Positions 61,659 to 64,000 of a stretch of 64,000 nucleotides of DNA are shown in pieces. The DNA lies in NCBI RefSeq assembly GCF_000730285.1, contig NZ_CP007174.1, positions 2,728,001 through 2,792,000 of the forward strand, in the 5' to 3' direction. Source of the stretch: Candidatus Nitrososphaera evergladensis SR1 (lineage in GTDB: Archaea > Thermoproteota > Nitrososphaeria > Nitrososphaerales > Nitrososphaeraceae). The position numbers and the translations under genes were made by a program. The stretch's first letter is position 1. Each line of letters opens with the position of its first letter. The notes under the pieces were generated by a model that was given only the letters and a program-made list of their open reading frames with translations, was not told the DNA's origin and searched no databases.

Positions 61659-62597
61659 TCACGGCTCTCCGGTTGCCGCCTGGCTTGGTCCACTGGTGTA
61701 AGTCTCCTTTCTGCTGATATTGAACCGGTATATGCGCGGATTGTCCGGCAACGAGATGATGTTTGCAAGCTCGATGTCTGAAAGGACGCAGAAGTGACTT
61801 GCAAAGAAGACAGGCTTTTTCACTACTTCCATTCTGTAAACGGAATCTCGCACCATCGAGGATAGCGCAAAGCCCTCGCTCTCAGAGAGGACCTTCATTA
61901 TTGACCTGGCAGCGCCTATTTCTTCAGAGCCGATTGCAATACTGCAGTGAAAATGCCGTAACTGCTGCTTCTCCTTTGCTAGCTCGGCAAGCATCAACTT
62001 TTCCGGCGCCGTATGTTTCTTTAGGTTTCTCTTCTCTGAATCGCTGCCAAATGAGGTAATAAACATGCCAAGAATATCACGCCAGACCGGAGGCTTGTCG
62101 TATAGGTTCTTTTCTGCAAACTGCGATATCTGGTACGATTCATCATGATACTTCGCGGTTACAGCGACAAAGCATGGCCTACCTATCTTCTCCATTGTCG
62201 CATACACCAATGACGGTACAAGCTCATGCGCAATTGGGATAGCATAGTGCCTCCTCATTTTCAGGTATACAACCATGCTTGCCGAGAAGGCCTTTCTCGG
62301 CGTAGGTTCCATGAGCGCATTTCTTAGTGCGCTCTGAGCTACTTTGGCATCGCTGGCATCCGGGATATGCATGTAAAGTTGCATCACCCCATCCGCTTTT
62401 GACGGTCTTACCAAGAAGAACGAAAATTCCTTTATCCTCTTGATAATTTCATGCATATCGGGGTACTTGTTATCTGCAGGCTCGAAAAACGGCCTAAGCT
62501 CATACCAGCCGACATTTGTCTTCGCCGCCATCGTCGCTACATTCGTTGTCGACTCCGACGCTGTTGGTATCGTATTCTTTGCATTTTCCGTACTCAT
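61659..62597 (-). CDS. Possible secretion/conjugation ATPase accessory domain
   Basis: A 312-residue protein. The segments YELRPFFEPADNKYPDMHE, FSFFLVRPSKADGVMQLYMHI and near the end FCVLSDIELANIISLPDN recall the N-terminal, non-ATPase part of HerA/TraG-VirB4-like proteins, where a similar ELANIxxLP element precedes the P-loop domain. No Walker A is present. The following 74-residue gene does not supply it. Either the ATPase domain was lost, or the protein is a stand-alone accessory. The match is a low-confidence reading by eye. Confidence 0.5.
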   Translation of the reverse strand: MSTENAKNTIPTASESTTNVATMAAKTNVGWYELRPFFEPADNKYPDMHEIIKRIKEFSFFLVRPSKADGVMQLYMHIPDASDAKVAQSALRNALMEPTPRKAFSASMVVYLKMRRHYAIPIAHELVPSLVYATMEKIGRPCFVAVTAKYHDESYQISQFAEKNLYDKPPVWRDILGMFITSFGSDSEKRNLKKHTAPEKLMLAELAKEKQQLRHFHCSIAIGSEEIGAARSIMKVLSESEGFALSSMVRDSVYRMEVVKKPVFFASHFCVLSDIELANIISLPDNPRIYRFNISRKETYTSGPSQAATGEP

Positions 62598-62611
62598 GCA
62601 AATTCAAGGAC

Positions 62612-62740
62612 GTAAGTTGTTTTAAGAGTGGAAGTGAAAAGCACGAACATTCATTTAAATGCAATTTCTGTATGCTCTCCTATAATACCGAAAAGGAGCG
62701 GCGTGAGCACGAGCTCGCCTGGCACCTTCTGATAGAATGA
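62612..62740 (+). pseudogene. C2H2 zinc-finger fragment without a start codon
   Basis: An open stretch encodes EHSFKCNFCMLSYNTEKER and REHELAWHLLIE: one C2H2 finger with C-x2-C-x12-H-x4-H spacing, like the complete gene at 33884. No ATG, GTG or TTG exists in frame after the divergent gene's start region, so this looks like a fragment or a gene with a frameshift at its beginning. Closest start codons belong to other frames. Confidence 0.45.
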
Positions 62741-63124
62741 AGGATGCTAGCCAGATAAAGACTAAGTGAATTATGTGACGTCATAACCCTCTATTCGAAA
62801 CTTGTTTTGGCTGTTCACACGTTTTTCTCAGTGCTTTGATAACATCAATCGTACAAAGGTTCGCCTTTCCGCTTGTCGGCTTTATGTAAAAGTGACTCTA
62901 CCATACACAACCACGATTCATTATTCCATAGATCTCGCACTCAAATTCTGGCCCTTTAAACAAGGCAGGAGTAACAGTGAATAATATGCGCAACAATCCT
63001 TTTTATCGAAAAGTATAGCTAGTGACGCTCGCCAAATTGAATTTTTCATCGAGAATATTGCATTCGATGATACATAGAGTCAGCAAACACTACGCTTATT
63101 ATTGAACAGCCAGAATGTAAAATT
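62741..63124. other. Intergenic region
   Basis: About 380 bases with no supported gene. A TGACGTCA palindrome is at about 62777-62784. GCTTATTATTG near 63094-63104 is a plausible TATA element for the gene starting at 63125. I see nothing else. Confidence 0.45.
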
Positions 63125-63664
63125 GTGTCCGACGAGCCACCAATTCATTGGCCTCGCAAACCACTGGCTTTCATAATGGCTTCACTAACATTCTTGGCAT
63201 TTACAGTAACAATAGCTTCTATTCATTTTCAAACTGCGAATGCAGAATGTCTAAGAGACGAGGACTGGCCAGAAAAACCGTGCTTTGATGTTGGTTCTTC
63301 GGCCCCTTCGGATGCAGAACTCCGGCAGATATGGAACAAGTACTATGAGATGAAGGGACAAGCCTGGATGGAGATGAAAAAAGCAGAGATGGACAAAGCC
63401 ATCAACGATGGCACCTTTGGAGATTGGTTAAGCGACCCTGTTAAAGGTTCAGCTAACAAGAATGTATATGCCTATTACCGCGTATACGACGCAGTTCCTA
63501 ACATGGTCTTGGATCCATACTCAGGGAACTATGTTGTACAAGGGTCAGAACCACCGCGAGGGGAATGGTATACCAGTACCATGGGAATAGCGGCAATCAT
63601 TGGTATGGGAGCCGTAGCTGCGGTAGCTTCATTCTTTGTATTCAGAAAGGCTGGACGGAAATAA
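63125..63664 (+). CDS. Membrane-anchored secreted protein, unknown
   Basis: A 179-residue protein starting at GTG, with a signal-like helix (about 13-40, ending FQTANAE) and a C-terminal membrane helix (150-172) with a basic end RKAGRK. The exterior domain has a Cys pair near the start (CLRDEDWPEKPC) and an acidic helical core. No family recognised. It is likely attached to the cell surface by the C-terminal helix. Confidence 0.65.
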   Translation: MSDEPPIHWPRKPLAFIMASLTFLAFTVTIASIHFQTANAECLRDEDWPEKPCFDVGSSAPSDAELRQIWNKYYEMKGQAWMEMKKAEMDKAINDGTFGDWLSDPVKGSANKNVYAYYRVYDAVPNMVLDPYSGNYVVQGSEPPRGEWYTSTMGIAAIIGMGAVAAVASFFVFRKAGRK

Positions 63665-63716
63665 CTCTATCATTTACTTTTTTCAGCATGGTATAGAGTC
63701 ATGTTAGGTAGCTTAA

Positions 63717-63735
63717 TCAAAAAAAGAAAAAGGAG
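63717..63735 (-). terminator. T-rich terminator
   Basis: T runs on the minus strand (complement of AATCAAAAAAAGAAAAAGG) right after the metalloprotease stop. Confidence 0.45.
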
Positions 63736-63738
63736 GAG

Positions 63739-64000
63739 TCAATACCAGCTCCTGTGTGATTCCATTGTTGTATCGTCGTCGGGGACCCAGTTCTTTATGT
63801 AAAGGCTGTCGCCGCAGGAAGAGGCCATTATTCCCGGTATTTGGTTTAGGCAACTCGTCACATGGTCCATTCCATAAGCGTGGGTTACTTCATGCATGAC
63901 AGTACGCGCTATGTCAGGACTCCAATTTGAGACCATTATGTAGGGATGAGTGCCGCCTGCAGTCGGAACTGCGTTGATGCAGCCGTTGGCATCAGGCATC
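63739..64000 (-). CDS. Metzincin-type metalloprotease, C-terminal part
   Basis: A partial gene running off the window's right edge; at least 86 residues of its C-terminus are visible. The zinc motif MHEVTHAYGMDH gives HExxHxxGxxH, the metzincin signature, followed by a Met-containing segment PGIMASSCG that acts as the Met-turn. The Cys pattern suggests disulfides, so it is probably exported. The N-terminus and the precise subfamily (matrixin/archaemetzincin-like) cannot be judged. An ATG at 63999 may be internal. Confidence 0.75.
   Translation of the reverse strand, partial: MPDANGCINAVPTAGGTHPYIMVSNWSPDIARTVMHEVTHAYGMDHVTSCLNQIPGIMASSCGDSLYIKNWVPDDDTTMESHRSWY

Noticed and set aside
46995-64000. 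Attachment site repeat (attR)
   Set aside because: No second copy of the tRNA-Asp 3' sequence was found in the window by eye; partial TCGAATCC-like hits were too short.
1-64000. CRISPR array
   Set aside because: No series of identical short repeats with regular spacers was seen; repeats observed are isolated pairs.

Overview
The window is almost certainly a chromosomal segment of an ammonia-oxidising thaumarchaeon of the Nitrososphaera type. Evidence: an Amt ammonium transporter, archaeal informational genes (archaeosine transglycosylase, Sm-like protein, aCPSF-type beta-CASP nuclease, SUI1/eIF1, XPB-Bax1, proteasome subunits), AK6, class III-style leaderless promoters with a TATA box about 25-30 nt before GTG/TTG/ATG starts, PEF-CTERM surface proteins and many tiny zinc-ribbon proteins. 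The species cannot be fixed from the sequence alone.

Region 1 (1-46.9 kb) reads as ordinary, GC-rich core chromosome. It opens with PyrI and a split DipZ-like thiol system (CcdA plus a thioredoxin-fold partner) beside an ArsR regulator. Then come a ParA/MinD ATPase, an unusual RecA/KaiC-type ATPase fused to a class III cyclase-like domain, a DEAD-box helicase with a long leader, two zinc-ribbon proteins, and a membrane protein carrying an Asn-rich beta-helix. An RNA block follows: Sm-like protein, TgtA, endonuclease V. Next are ferredoxin, duplicated methyltransferase-like genes, a beta-CASP nuclease, a bactofilin-like protein, CysS, a Rieske protein, AhcY, MetG, NadM, an MscS-like protein, a large secreted repeat protein, pirin/flavin reductase/HtrA, eIF1, a proteasome beta/divergent alpha pair, several winged-helix regulators, the Amt gene flanked by two paralogous HTH-like genes, and XPB-Bax1.

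Region 2 (46.9-64 kb) looks accessory. An intron-containing tRNA-Asp(GTC) is followed 10 nt later by a tyrosine recombinase, and the sequence beyond becomes visibly AT-richer with degraded genes. Its centre is a seven-gene, mostly overlapping minus-strand operon (55.3 to 49.5 kb): a frameshifted nucleotidyltransferase-like gene, an XRE-ImmA/IrrE protein, a DUF4186-like zinc protein, a radical SAM enzyme, a DPPW-type methyltransferase-like protein, an ASCH protein and a P-loop kinase. No assembled pathway known to me matches this set. A nucleic-acid or nucleotide modification function, possibly defensive, is my inference and the best candidate for an undescribed system here. Beyond it lie an RNase J-like remnant, secreted proteins, a roughly 1080-residue BNR-type surface protein broken in a G7 tract, a possible secretion-ATPase accessory fragment and the end of a metzincin protease.

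Several genes are broken: one nonsense mutation (SRPBCC gene at 9.8-10.3 kb) and five single-base frameshifts in short homopolymers. The homopolymer pattern is what either sequencing error or slippage would give, and raw reads would be needed to decide.
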